Assembly: GCF_050947875.1 (NCBI RefSeq)
Contig: NC_134569.1
Location: forward strand, 19,381,631-19,445,630
Source of the DNA: Dermacentor variabilis
Lineage: Eukaryota; Arthropoda; Arachnida; Ixodida; Ixodidae
Length of the DNA stretch: 64,000 nt
Reading direction: 5' to 3'
Position numbers and translations under genes: made by a program. The notes under the pieces are model-generated. The model saw nothing but the letters and a program-made list of their open reading frames with translations, made no database searches and was not told the origin of the DNA. How positions within the stretch are numbered: the stretch's first letter is position 1; each line of letters begins with the position of its first letter. This document shows, in pieces, positions 1 through 11,200 of the stretch.

Positions 1-27
1 GAGAGAAAGAGAGAGAGAGAGAGAGAA
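1..27. repeat. GA dinucleotide microsatellite (continues off window)
   Basis: The window opens with an almost pure GA repeat with one GAAA interruption. Its left end is cut by the window edge. Confidence 0.9.
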
Positions 28-1018
28 CATTTATTTGGATCATCGAGGTCGTTGCTCTTGAGGTCGAGTGGGTGGTGTCCTCATTCCAGGACTCGACAAG
101 GAGTGCCAGCTTCTTCTTTTAATTATTTAATTAATTCATTTTTTATGTCAAAAACTCATACATTTCATTATCAAAGCATTGTAGGATCCTAAAACCATTA
201 TGGCTAGTGCCAGGGCCATGAAAAAAACAACTGATTTTTACTACCAGCAACAAAAGCCAACCGTAATGAAATTTCGCTTTTGCTAAATAGGTTGTAGATG
301 AGTAGCCTATATACTACTAAAACAATCTTGGTGAAGCTACAGGGCTGGTAATAATATAATTTTATTATTAGCAGCCTTTGAACAGCACCTAAGCAGACAC
401 CGTGGTCACTTGGTGGTTAGTGGATATGAAGCAAGTGTCAGCATGTTGTCTCTGGGATTTCCAGTGTGCCGTGAGTAGCTGCAAGTGCCACATAATCTCT
501 GAAGTCATGCCGAGGAGTCTCACATTCTTGGTAATGCGTCACTTCCACCGAGCGGTAATGGCGGCATTATTTTTGGTTTTGGTACCAAAACTGTTTATTT
601 TTGTGAGTTTTTCCCAACACATCCACTCGTACTTCAAACATACAATTGTCATGGATGCTGCTCCATATTTAGACTATCTGAAGCTAGGCTTCTTATGTGA
701 TGAAAAATTTTGTTGCACTTGATCTTTAAACAGATGTAGTGCATACAATTTTGTTAGTGGTGCAAAATAACAATGCAACATAAAATTGAAGCAGAGAAAT
801 AACATAACATTATCTGCAATATCACAGGTTCATAGTTTTAGTAGCGATAAAATATTTGGTGTGGTTTTAGCTGCACTTGGAATAGGATTCCAGATTAGTG
901 CTTCTAAATTCAATGTAACTTATTAAGGTAACTATAGCTGCAAAGATGCGGGCTATACTGGCTTCCTGCTGCAGCTTTCATGTTCTGCATAAGTTAGGTG
1001 AGTATGCTCAATAGAATA

Positions 1019-1192
1019 CTGTCAAACCTTGTTTTATGAAACGGGATTATAACGAAATAATAGACATAACAAACTTAATGAGATTTCCCTTGAGATCCCC
1101 ATAGGGATTCATATTGCTGTACACGTAGTAATGGGATATAAAAAAAACAATTCTGGCTCCTCCTTCAACTTTGTTATAATGAGGTTTTACTG
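1019..1192. mobile_element. 174 bp pogo/Tigger-like MITE
   Basis: The left end reads CTGTCAAACCTTG and the right end, reversed, reads CAGTAAAACCTCATTATAAC. TA dinucleotides flank both ends (1017-1018 and 1193-1194). CAGTxAAACCT termini with TA duplication fit pogo/Tigger-type Tc1/mariner superfamily elements. It has no coding capacity and sits in non-coding DNA upstream of the first visible mbl exon. The arms are diverged, so it looks old. Confidence 0.6.
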
Positions 1193-2470
1193 TATAATCA
1201 AATGATCTTGTATTTCTGTATTAGTGTTTACTAACAACAATTAAAATAAAAATTTGCTGCAGCATGTTGTCCTTGAAAATGTCCAAGCCCTTATTGCGTA
1301 TTTTTATAACTGACCACGCAGTTCTAAATATGTTCCAAAGTGCTACCACTATGTTCAACGCAGTATGCTAAATATGTATGAACAAATATGAATTGGAGAG
1401 TTTTCAGACTGTGTAGAAAAGAGTTTGTGAGCTTTTAACAAAAAATGACACTGATATGCCACTTTACATATATTGTTGTGTCAGTATATGAATGAGACAT
1501 TTTGATTAAAAAAATGGAAGTCTAACTTTTTGTCAAGGAGCCCCCTTCACGTACTGCAGGACGAAACCAAGTGGAATGGAATGCATGTCGTGGCAGATTT
1601 AGGGGAAAGCGATCTCAAAACTAATGCCAATTGCAGGACTCCCTTTGAATGGGCTTGCCTTAAGAGCTGGGAGTCTTTGATTCCGCAATTGCAGCAGTGC
1701 CCTTTTTACCAATAGAACTTCTTGGTATGTTGGGTAACATAATTTGTAAAAAGTTTACTTTAACTGTGAAGGTTTTGTTTGGTGTTTGCATGCTGTCAGT
1801 TAATTACCCCATCAGACTAATCTCTTTGAAATGTTTAGGTTTAAAGAATTCACACATGCAAGGTGTTACAGAAACAAGAGCACATTAACTGAGAAATCTA
1901 TGAAAGGTTACATTTATTTAGCATGATCAACTGTAAGAATGCCAGAAATTTTGCACACATGTGATTATTGTGCTGTTGACTTTTAAACAGATGCTGAAAG
2001 ATGTCCACTTATAATTATCCAAAGCAGACACCACAAGATGCTATACAGGCAAAGGCTCCATGAAAATGCATCGATGGGGCCTATTGTGCTGCACGGCACA
2101 TCGAGGTTGAAGAATCTCTCTCTGCACATGATGATGCTAAAACATTTAACAAGTGGAATAATAAAACATTATTATTCATATTATCATTACCATTGTCATC
2201 GTAGAGTTAATGGAAATGTGATTTTTAAATCACAGTTACTGGGTACTTGAGAAGAATGCAGCCAGATCTAAGTGACCCAGTGCCAATGCAGCTACCATTT
2301 ACTACAGTGAAGCTACACTAGTTTCTTTCATTTATGGATCTTGTCGAGCAAAAATTCTGGGGCTGACATACTAACTAATGACTAAAGGTCATTAGTTCAT
2401 ACAGCTATGTTTCTGCAGGACTGTGGAGAGAGTAATGGCTGTAATAAAACCGAAATTAATTTGACATGTA

Positions 2471-3255
2471 CTGTAGAACTAACACAGTCGACATGTTTTG
2501 TTTTAGGGAACCAAGGAAAACTAACACATGGTCCAGGAAAACTGAAAATCTGATATATATGCAACTGGCTGTGCTACTGATGAGACAAAAAGCTACTCTC
2601 ACACAAAACCTTACTTGAGGTTGAATAGGAAGCCAACAAATTATTGTAAACCTGCTCGATATAGCTTGTTATTGCTACCTGGCAATTAGATAAAATGTTT
2701 TTAAAGTGATCCATTAATTAGATGGAGCAGTCTTAACAATAGATCTTACGAAATGAAGCTTGTACGTGTCATCTGGTGCTTGTCTCAAACCTTTGATAAT
2801 AACAGCCTCTTTTCAAGCACTCACAGCCCCTTTTCAGTTTCTGCATAAATTTGTATATTGAAGTGAAACCACACAAGGTTTATAAACGTGCATGCCGGGC
2901 AACCCCTCGTGCCTCCATCAACTTCTTCTTAGCTTTCAATTTCATGAGCAGTGATGATATCGACGACCATAGATGACCTGAACTTGGTGGTGGCGCTTCT
3001 TCTGCACCGCATAACAAGTTTTGCATACTGTCTATTTTCAGCGATGACATGGGGCAGTTAGCATTGGCACTGCCGAGGGACAGTGATACATCGATGGTGC
3101 ACCATTGTACTTTTTGGATGCAACTACTAGGAAGAGAAATGTAACAAACGGGAAGCTAACACACATGACCCTATGGAAGCTGAACAGGAGTGGTGCTTCA
3201 AATTGTAGGAGCCAGGAAAATGTAACAAAGGGAACATATCAACAAGGTTCTACTG
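2471..3255. mobile_element. TA-flanked non-autonomous inverted-repeat element (785 bp)
   Basis: The ends are CTGTAGAAC and, reversed, CAGTAGAACCTTGTTGATAT, each flanked by TA. The inner right part (GTAACAAAGGGAACATATCAA) resembles a stretch near 62440-62560, suggesting a repeat family. There is no transposase ORF. The left inverted repeat is poorly matched beyond the first dozen bases, so boundaries are tentative. Confidence 0.4.
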
Positions 3256-5844
3256 TATATTTTGTATGACTGTTGAAGCAGTGAGTTTCAATGGTATTTG
3301 CATAAGGATACTAATGTACTAATACCTGTACAGTATGTTGGGTAACAGCCAAAGAAACACCATGGCATTTTTGCCTGTGGCATAAAAAAAAACTTAAGTT
3401 AGTAAGCAGACAGTCAAAGCTAACTTATGGTACCTTTTTGCATCATCATTTCCAAGACTTGCTGAAATGTATTTTTTGCACGTCTGTCACGTAATAATCT
3501 GGCTTGAAGTTAGGTTCTTTGTATGAGCATTTAAGCAGTTTGTTGTTGCCCTCTGTCATGGAAGAACAAAGCTGTGCCTGGTAAAAACTGATTTCATGCA
3601 TAAGCTGTATGTCAGGTTTTTATCATGGCAGCTTTCATTATGACTCTACGCACATTTGCTCTTCGTCTAGGGTTTGGACAGTGCCATAGCAAGAGAGTAC
3701 TCAAAGGAGGCAGCTATTAAGAAAACCATATGAGGGACCCATTTTTTTCTTCCCCTCCTGTTGCCTGTCCTGCAACTTGTTTTCTTTGGTAATGTTTGAT
3801 TTCTTTGAAAAGCATGTTTTTTGCTTGGTCAGCATACAGTGCTTGTGGTTTCCACTAATGTTCTGTGTAACATCTGCTTGCATGGTCAGAGTAAAATGTG
3901 TGTCTTCACAATGCTCGAGCCATGCTTGCTTGTCAAATCTGTGCTGGCCTTCAGCAGTCTTGCTCGTTTGGGATCTGCACTGCACCCGTTTGGTTACCGG
4001 CAAGGACAAAGGTAGGGACATTTTTCATGGACCATACACTAGTGTGCTTACACAAGATGCCTTATCCAAGAGGCATTGAAACACGGCTGCTCTCTGGTGT
4101 TGCAGCTGTGGGTTTTGATATTTTAGGCTGCAATATGTTTTCCTTCCAGGGTTGCAAAATAAGTCGTCTTTGTTTCATTGTGAAAGAGGCCAGTACCTTC
4201 TATAGCCAATTATGACTGATGGACAACTTATCACATTAGGACATTTAACTCTCTACCAGCAGCTGTCAAGTGTAGCTGCACCAGAATAATGACGTTGTAG
4301 CTGATTGCTGGCTCTTTTGTCAGTCGTTGTTGTGAGTCTGCTGCAACTGCCTGCACGAGTCTCATTGTTTCATTCTTGCATGTTATCTTTTACTATTTAA
4401 TGCTTCAGATCTAGTTCTTTATGTGCTTAATCGTGCGGTACCCTCTGGTTGAAGATTCTTTTTTTAATAATGCAGTTTGAAGGCAGTTCACTTCGAAAAT
4501 AGGGCTCAGTGCAGAACCGTTATAGATAGCGAAAAAGGAAAAAAAAGAAAACCACCACTAGCACTAAAAATATCTGATCATTTGTACTGCTATTTTATTT
4601 CTTTTGTCAAATTCTATGTCTATGTATGACTATCTATGATTCCTATGTATTATTCTATCTATTATATTATACTATTCTATGAATAACTACCTGCATCTGT
4701 GACCAGTATACTGTAGGTCTTCTTTATCCTAATGTTTTTCATCATTAGTATGATGTTTTCCATACATGAAGGGGTGTGTGGGAGGAGTATATGCTGCAGG
4801 TCTGCCGGTAGGAAGAAAATAACACTATAAAACTGATAAAGGATGCCTCGTACTCTAGAGAGGCAAAAAGGCAGTCTTACGTTGTCAACAGTACTTTTTT
4901 CTTTGGTGGAGGCACGTAAGTGGACTAGTGCTTTCTTGCATGGCAGTGTTCATGCAACTTTCTTCTTAGATTGTAAATGAAATTGGTGCAAAGTTCAGTA
5001 ATGATTAATGTAGCAGAGCATGTACCATTGATATTACTTGAAATTTTTCACGCGACAGCACATGAAAGGGATGGCTATAAGCTGTCTACAGCTTAAACCT
5101 AGTGAGGCAGTGCGCATAACTGTTAACATATGTAAGCTTTCTCATTACGCTTGCCTAATGAAGCTAGGTCATCATTCTGTCTTTCTGACTGCTTACCACA
5201 GTTATTTGACTCTAAAACATTTGCTAATTTGCTGATACACGTATTGCTCAAATACTGAATGAATTTGCATATAGGGCACTCATGGAAAAGAAATGATGAC
5301 CAGAATCTGTGGATTAGTCTCACTGTTAGCACAAGGAGGTTGCATCTTTTTGTCACATGTGTTGCAAATATGAGCAGTACGTACGAAGGGCTTACGTTGG
5401 TGGCATTTTAGAATTTTAGTTTGAAAAAGCTATGAGAGGCCTTGCTTCCTTTACTTGTTAGGCTATATATTTGTGTTGTTCGATGCATATGTTGTATCTG
5501 AAAGATCGTATTTGTTATCTAGAGATGTGTGAGGAAAGCAGTATTGTCCTTGTTAGTGTGGAATCAATTGCCATCCTGCTGCTCTGCATCTCTGTAGCTA
5601 GGAACTGCTTTTTGAATGAGTGCTCCATGTGACGTGCACAATGTCTACAGAAAGGACAAAGGGATTCATAAGTCAACATTACGATGGGACTTTTGGGTTT
5701 CTTTCTTTTGAATATAATTAATATTGAATGGATCTGCATATTTTTGATGGTGCAGCAAACTATGACACCGTCTTGTTTGACACTGCACATAGCTGCTGCT
5801 TTATGTTGTGGAGAGCTATATTAAGATGTCCCAAGAGGTTTCCT

Positions 5845-5872
5845 CTTCTTCTTCTTCTTCTTCTTCTTCTTT
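5845..5872. repeat. CTT trinucleotide microsatellite
   Basis: About nine uninterrupted CTT units lie some 240 bases upstream of the linker exon. The tract is pyrimidine-rich on the sense strand and may contribute to splicing-factor binding, but a plain microsatellite is the simplest reading. Confidence 0.85.
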
Positions 5873-6109
5873 CTTTTTTGATGATATTCTGAACCATTTG
5901 CATTAAAGGATGGGCTGGCATTTTTGCTTTGCTTCATCGCTTATTGCAGTGGCTTTAGCAAACAGGATAATTGTGAAATGAAGGGCTGAGTTGCAATGTT
6001 TTGGCCATGTAATTTTAGGGCTCAGACTTGACAAATTCTTTAAGCATGACTGGTTGATGTATGTGTAACTGACAGCACAACCTTTGCTTTGTTTTTTTCT
6101 TCATTATAG

Positions 6110-6292
6110 GCTACCAGCCCATATATGCCTGCACTGACAACGATGGCAACAGCATCTTCATTTGGACATTACTTGACGCCTAGTCCTGTTTTGCCTGGCA
6201 TGATGACTGCGGACGCTGTGACGGCCCCTCTAAGCGTTGTGCCAGCTTCACTAGTGTCCCCACAAAAAGTGGCGCGCACTGATAGACTTGAG
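6110..6292 (+). CDS. mbl: mbl exon: linker before zinc fingers 3 and 4
   Basis: This 183 nt exon (61 codons, read phase 0 to 0) follows a T-rich acceptor ending in ATTATAG and ends at GAG|GTGAGA. It encodes an Ala/Pro/Thr/Val-rich low-complexity linker (FGHYLTPSPVLPGMM, later VSPQKVARTDRLE). It aligns by eye with the MBNL1 stretch between finger pairs that has YLGPVSPSLVPA and ends LMRTDRLE. The last six residues RTDRLE are identical to the vertebrate sequence and join directly to the finger exon. In the family this linker separates the two RNA-binding finger pairs. The phase of its 5' junction is inferred, because the upstream exon is outside the window. Confidence 0.88.
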
Positions 6293-7998
6293 GTGAGATG
6301 TGATGGGTGACCTGTCCAATTCTCAGCTGTGGCTCTACTTCATTCCACACTGCGTGATCATCGTGGGTGTCCTCTGCAGCCATGAGATGAATTGTTTGCG
6401 ATATACAGCAATTGCTAACATTTGGTGTAACCTTAAAAGAAAGAGCTGTTGTCCTGAAATGTAGCGACCTGTGAACAAATAAAAGTAGCTTGCACAGTTG
6501 TGAAATTAACAAAGGTATGCAAGCTAAGCATAATACAATTCAAGCTACACTAGCTTTTCACTCTTTGGCAAGCAGTTCATCTATCAGTTATGGTAAATGT
6601 GATAGATGGATGAAAAACTTAGTGGCTTTGCACAGATGCAGTGGTATAATTAAAAACAACACCACATGATATCGAAAATATTCTGTACAAAATTCTCTAC
6701 GGAAACAAATTGTGGTCCCACTACAATAAATGAGAGACATCATATTCTGCATATGAGCATGCAAAGTCTGCCAATGTGATGGCTCAAGCGTGTTCATACT
6801 TCCAATGTGGTTAGTGCATGAATTGTGTCATGGTTTTTGGAGCCCTTACCAAAATCTTTGAGGACAACTCATTGCTTCTAGACGCTATGCTCTACCACAG
6901 CAGAAAACGGATAAAGCTTGCCTACTTTGTTTTTCTGCAGCAGTGCCTTTAACTTACAGCACACACTTTGACATTAGCAAAATGCAGTCAAAATCAGAGC
7001 AAACATCAGCCATTGTTGCAACTACCAAGAATATTTAGGGACATATAGCTTTCATCCACTTTGGCTTTCACAGTGTTCTTGGCTGCTGATAAAAGAGGGT
7101 TGTGGGGTGCCATGTGCACACAGATGTAGGTGTCCGTTCGTGCTCTAGTGGTAGATGTGGCATTGGCACTTTCAAATGATGCTGGTAGAGAAGGCTCTCT
7201 GTCAGCTACTGTGCACTTGCTGGTATTCACTGTGCTCGTCTCAATTAGAAAGGTTGTGCATGGCTTTTTTGCACGCTGCTGCTGCCGCTGCTTTTGCTTC
7301 TGTGGAGTGGAGACGTAGCCAGCTCTTATGCCAAGTGCTCCTGTGTGTGCTTCAGCACTGTCCCCGGGGAAAAACATGCCTGAGGAATAGGGCTGTCGCT
7401 TTTAGCTCACTACTCAAGCATCACATCCCGTTGCTTTTACAAGTCTTTAGCTCTGATGAGGTGCTAGTGCAGAAGCAATGGCAGGTGGGGAAATGAACAA
7501 GTTATCTGCAAGTCTGGAGCCAGTTCGTTCCAGTGATCCAACCTGCCAATTCAGAATAACTTCTGCGTTAAAATTCATACTTATTACATAAGGACTATTA
7601 AAGGGTGAGCCAAACCAACAAGATGACGTGATCATTATTCCTGTTGCGCGTATACAGTTTATGAAGGTGTAGATTAAACCTTGTGGTTCACAAGTTGCAG
7701 CTCTCTGGCTTAGGTATTCAGCCCCAACTTGGGCAGTAATCTTTTTTTCTTTTTCCTATGGGCTAGATTGGAAGGCCAGACAAGCCGTTTGTAAAGCCCA
7801 GCATACCCACAGTTAAAGGCCCCACAGGAGTCCCATTTTGTTTATTGGCCCCTACTTTAGCATAGCTCAGGTTGAAGAAAGTGCACCCTGAAGAGATCTG
7901 CGCCTTGCAGCAGCAGCAGCAGCAACCCGTCATGTCCTCTTGCATTGGTGGCCCCCAATGAGCTTTCTCCTCCTCCTCTCGCGGCAACCATGGGGCAG
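6293..7998. other. mbl intron between linker and finger 3/4 exons
   Basis: This 1.7 kb GT-AG intron has no recognised exon. It holds a dense YGCY cluster (7274-7299) and a CAG run near 7911-7925. Its last nine bases read ATG GGG CAG in frame with the finger exon. Confidence 0.8.
7274..7299 (+). promoter_or_regulatory. YGCY cluster, candidate muscleblind autoregulatory site
   Basis: Within 26 bases the sense strand has seven YGCY motifs (CGCU, UGCU, UGCU, UGCC, CGCU, UGCU, UGCU), about 700 bases upstream of the finger 3/4 exon. Muscleblind proteins bind clustered YGCY and autoregulate their own splicing in vertebrates. The function here is inference; no conservation data are available. Confidence 0.35.
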
Positions 7999-8244
7999 GT
8001 GTGCCGGGAGTTCCAGCGTGGCACGTGCAAGCGGCCCGAGACGGAGTGCCGCTTTGGGCACCCGCCCGAACACGTGGCGGTGGACAGCGGGGACGGGGCA
8101 GTCACCGTGTGCATGGACTTCGTCAAGGGCCGCTGCTCTCGGGACCAGTGCCGCTACTTCCACCCTCCCCCGCACCTGCAGGCGCAGCTCAAGGCCACGC
8201 AGAGCCGGGCTGGCGCTGCCGCCGCTGCTGCTGCCGCTGCTATG
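7999..8244 (+). CDS. mbl: mbl exon: CCCH zinc fingers 3 and 4 plus alanine tail
   Basis: This 246 nt exon (82 codons, phase 0 to 0) lies between GGGGCAG| and ATG|GTAGGC. It carries two CCCH fingers. The first, [20 protein letters not shown], is C-X7-C-X6-C-X3-H. The second, [18 protein letters not shown], is C-X7-C-X4-C-X3-H. Both have the spacings of MBNL fingers 3 and 4. They are followed by [11 protein letters not shown] and a run of eight alanines ending in Met. All eight Cys/His ligands are intact, as are the aromatic and basic residues that contact GC steps in YGCY RNA. Base composition is far more GC-rich than the flanks, as expected for coding DNA here. The alanine tract is encoded by GCC/GCT codons, so the pre-mRNA carries CGCU/UGCU motifs next to the donor. 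This is the strongest coding call in the window. Confidence 0.96.
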
Positions 8245-11200
8245 GTAGGCACTGCAGGCTGTCTCTGTCTCTGGCACCATACCCTTCCTCCCAGCTTCCA
8301 AGGGGTCGCAGGAATGACATCGTCGGGATGCCCTTGCTTAGCAGATTTAAGAAACCAGCGAAGATAGCGTTTGCTGTAGAAACGCAAGGTCTGCGTCAAT
8401 AACGTGTGGTAAAATATTTAAAGGCAGCACCTTCTTTCTTAAAGGACAAGGGGTATCTATAAAATGAGAAAATTTTTATGTTCAAGCATTCATGTTGTAA
8501 TGCAGAAGCCATGTTCACATCACTTTTATCCTTTCTCTGCTTAAAACGTCATTCTTTTGACGTGCTAGTGCTTAAGAAGTGTGTCCTTGCTTACCACTGG
8601 TCAATATGAGTAAGCAAAAAAGGCGCAGTTTAAGTTGCAAAGCAGTGAATTGTTTGTGGAAAAGAGAATATAATTGTCATTCCTGTGTGGAGGCCCGTTT
8701 GCAGCAACTGCATTGACATTTTCCTGTCTCTCTGTTGGGCAAGGGATGGGGCAGCACCTTGCTTTGTTTGGCCTGCTGGCCAGCTTGCTGTCAAGGTCAT
8801 TGCGCCAGGACGCTTACGGTCTTTGCACATTGCACGGCAAACGCTGCCTTTGCATTGGCCCTTAGGCAGAGGAGCTTGCTTGCGTGGCTTATTGGCGAGC
8901 CTCCTTGCGCACTCTATGCATCATCGCACAGGACTATAACAGACCCAAGATATCTTGTGACCTGGTGACACTGACTGAGAAGTCAAACAACAGCTGTCAT
9001 TGGAGCATTAAAAAAAAAAAGAACAAATAGGCTACTTCAGTGTTTCAGACTGTACTGCTATTACATACTTCTGCCAGGCTTTGCAACAAGGCAACTGAGT
9101 GAGAATCAGTTATCATTACAGTGGACTTGGAACCACACGAAAACATTTCTTTACCAATTATATTACTACGCTGAAATGGTTTTGGTAACTCTCCAAAAAT
9201 CAGAACTTTGAAAAGTATGCATTTGCAGTATTGAGATGCATTCAAATTGCCAATTTTACTCTCTGCTGCCAGTTTCAATTAAAATATTGTTCAGCTGTAG
9301 GAACTTGTACCAAGAAATAAAAGTGCCATGCCTCCAAATTTCTCTAAAATCTATCATTGGTATCACTGCAAGCGGATTCTCAGGTCCCTCCTGCAAGATG
9401 CAGGTCCCTCCAGCTGTTTTCATTGAAATTTCTTTCTGGAATTTTGTATCCAAAGAATGACAGACAGGAGGGCCCTCTTGTCACCTGCACCGAACTGCTT
9501 CCATGAGTTGCCTTGGTGGTTATGAATTTTGCCTCTTTAAGGATGTGACACACTTTTGGTAAATATCTTGTAATGCTGAAATTTTAATTTTGTGACCTGG
9601 TTTGGGCATCCACCTTGAAGTGCCAGACCTCTTGTGCATCTTAGTATGTCATAAAAATAAGTTATTGGGGACAGCCTTGAATTCCTTGAAAGGAGGTATA
9701 ATTTTAAGGAGTTGTAGGGGTTGGGTCTTTAATGCTATGCTCTGTGACAGGCGACCTTTGGTTTCATCCTTGTTCTGTTGGAAGATTACTCAGCAGCTAA
9801 CAAGAAATTGTCACTATTTGGTACCATCAAGGGAAAACAGGGGAAAGGCGGGAGATGGAAATTCAAGACGATGAGCAAAACGAGCTAGGTTCCTGCTTTC
9901 ACCTTGTTGTTGTTTTGCTCATCTTTGGTACCATGTCACTCTTTGGTCACATTTGGTAGTTTGGGTTTAAGCGGTTTTAGGAGCTTGCCAGGACAACGTA
10001 GCAGGCAAGAAAGTGTCAGGCCCGTGTGAAATGCTTGTGATGTTTCTTTGTGCTGGATGGGCTGGGAATGTCCACCAGAAGCTGTGATTTGTGTTTGGCT
10101 GCTTTGTTGTGGTGGTGACCATGCGTGCATGCGTACTGTTAGAAAGTGTGCACGTGCCGCAGAGTTGGGCACAGCGGTACGGGGCTGCCTTGGGGCCTTG
10201 CCCTCCTGGCAGTGCTGTGCCTTGTGCTTGGCGGGCCCAGTGGCACTAAGCAAACCAACCCTGTTTGTCACACCAGGCGACAGAGGGAGGAAGCACCGAT
10301 GTCGGATTACAAATGTACACTCAGGTATTTGAGCCCTCCTTTTTTTCCCCCCTGTCTGATGATGGCATGCCAATTGTGTGGTGGCCTACTGCTGCCTTTC
10401 TCTCTCTGTTCACTTTGCAAAACACACATGACCACTTGAGGTTGGGTCACAGCATGAGAAACATGCAGCGCATTTTGACAGCATAAGCAGAGGGGTGGTG
10501 GAAGCTTTTCACATCCTGTGTCATGGCATGTTTTTATTAGATCTATTATGAGAAATGGCAGAAACGTAACTGTACTCGTAGGGTAATATGAAAACCTGGG
10601 AAACCAGCACTTGAAACTAAGTATACAGAAGTGTGTGCATGCATGTGTGTGTGTACTTGTATGTTTGTGCGTAGCATTTATTACGAGAGTGAAGGCAAGC
10701 ACCTCATAGCTGGGTTTTGCACAGAAATTGAGGCTTGAAGATAAATGCTAGTCATCCGAGTGGCGGTTGGGCTCGAGGCCCTTTTTGTTTCCTTATTTTA
10801 ATAGGGTATGTATTAGTACTACATTCTTGTGTTTCCTTTAATTTTAAGGTAACTAACAACACAAGCACATTAGCACATTCTGTGCCATTAACTTTTCATC
10901 TAGTTGTAACAGTAGTGTCACTGCATGCACAGAATCTTCCGCGCTTTTACTTGTGCTTGTGCTCGACAACTTGCTGCTTTACTTTTTTTTAGCTGATGGT
11001 GCATGTAAGAACCAGTGAGATGTTGCAATGCTTGCTGGAGACACAAGGCTGACACAGCACCTGACAGCACAGACTACGTAAAGTGTTACAGATAAATGGT
11101 GCAGTTCTGTTTTGTACTGGATTTGATCTACGGGTCATTTGAGGTGTCGCATTAGTAGCTGTCACATTTGTTACATGCCAAACAGATATTTGTGATTGAT

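Larger units (their letters stand above)
1..6109. other. mbl upstream intron sequence with repeats, no exon recognised
   Basis: I find no supportable coding exon here. ORFs are short, AT-rich and match no family I know. The stretch starts with a GA repeat (1-27) and holds two TA-flanked inverted-repeat elements, a TATC/TCTA-rich low-complexity stretch near 4616-4685 and a CTT microsatellite. It is presumably intronic to mbl, because exons for fingers 1 and 2 must lie further upstream. Confidence 0.6.

Noticed and set aside
7857..8399. Several 80-140-codon ORFs on both strands around the finger exon
   Set aside because: All are shadows of the GC-rich finger 3/4 exon except the frame that contains the CCCH motifs.
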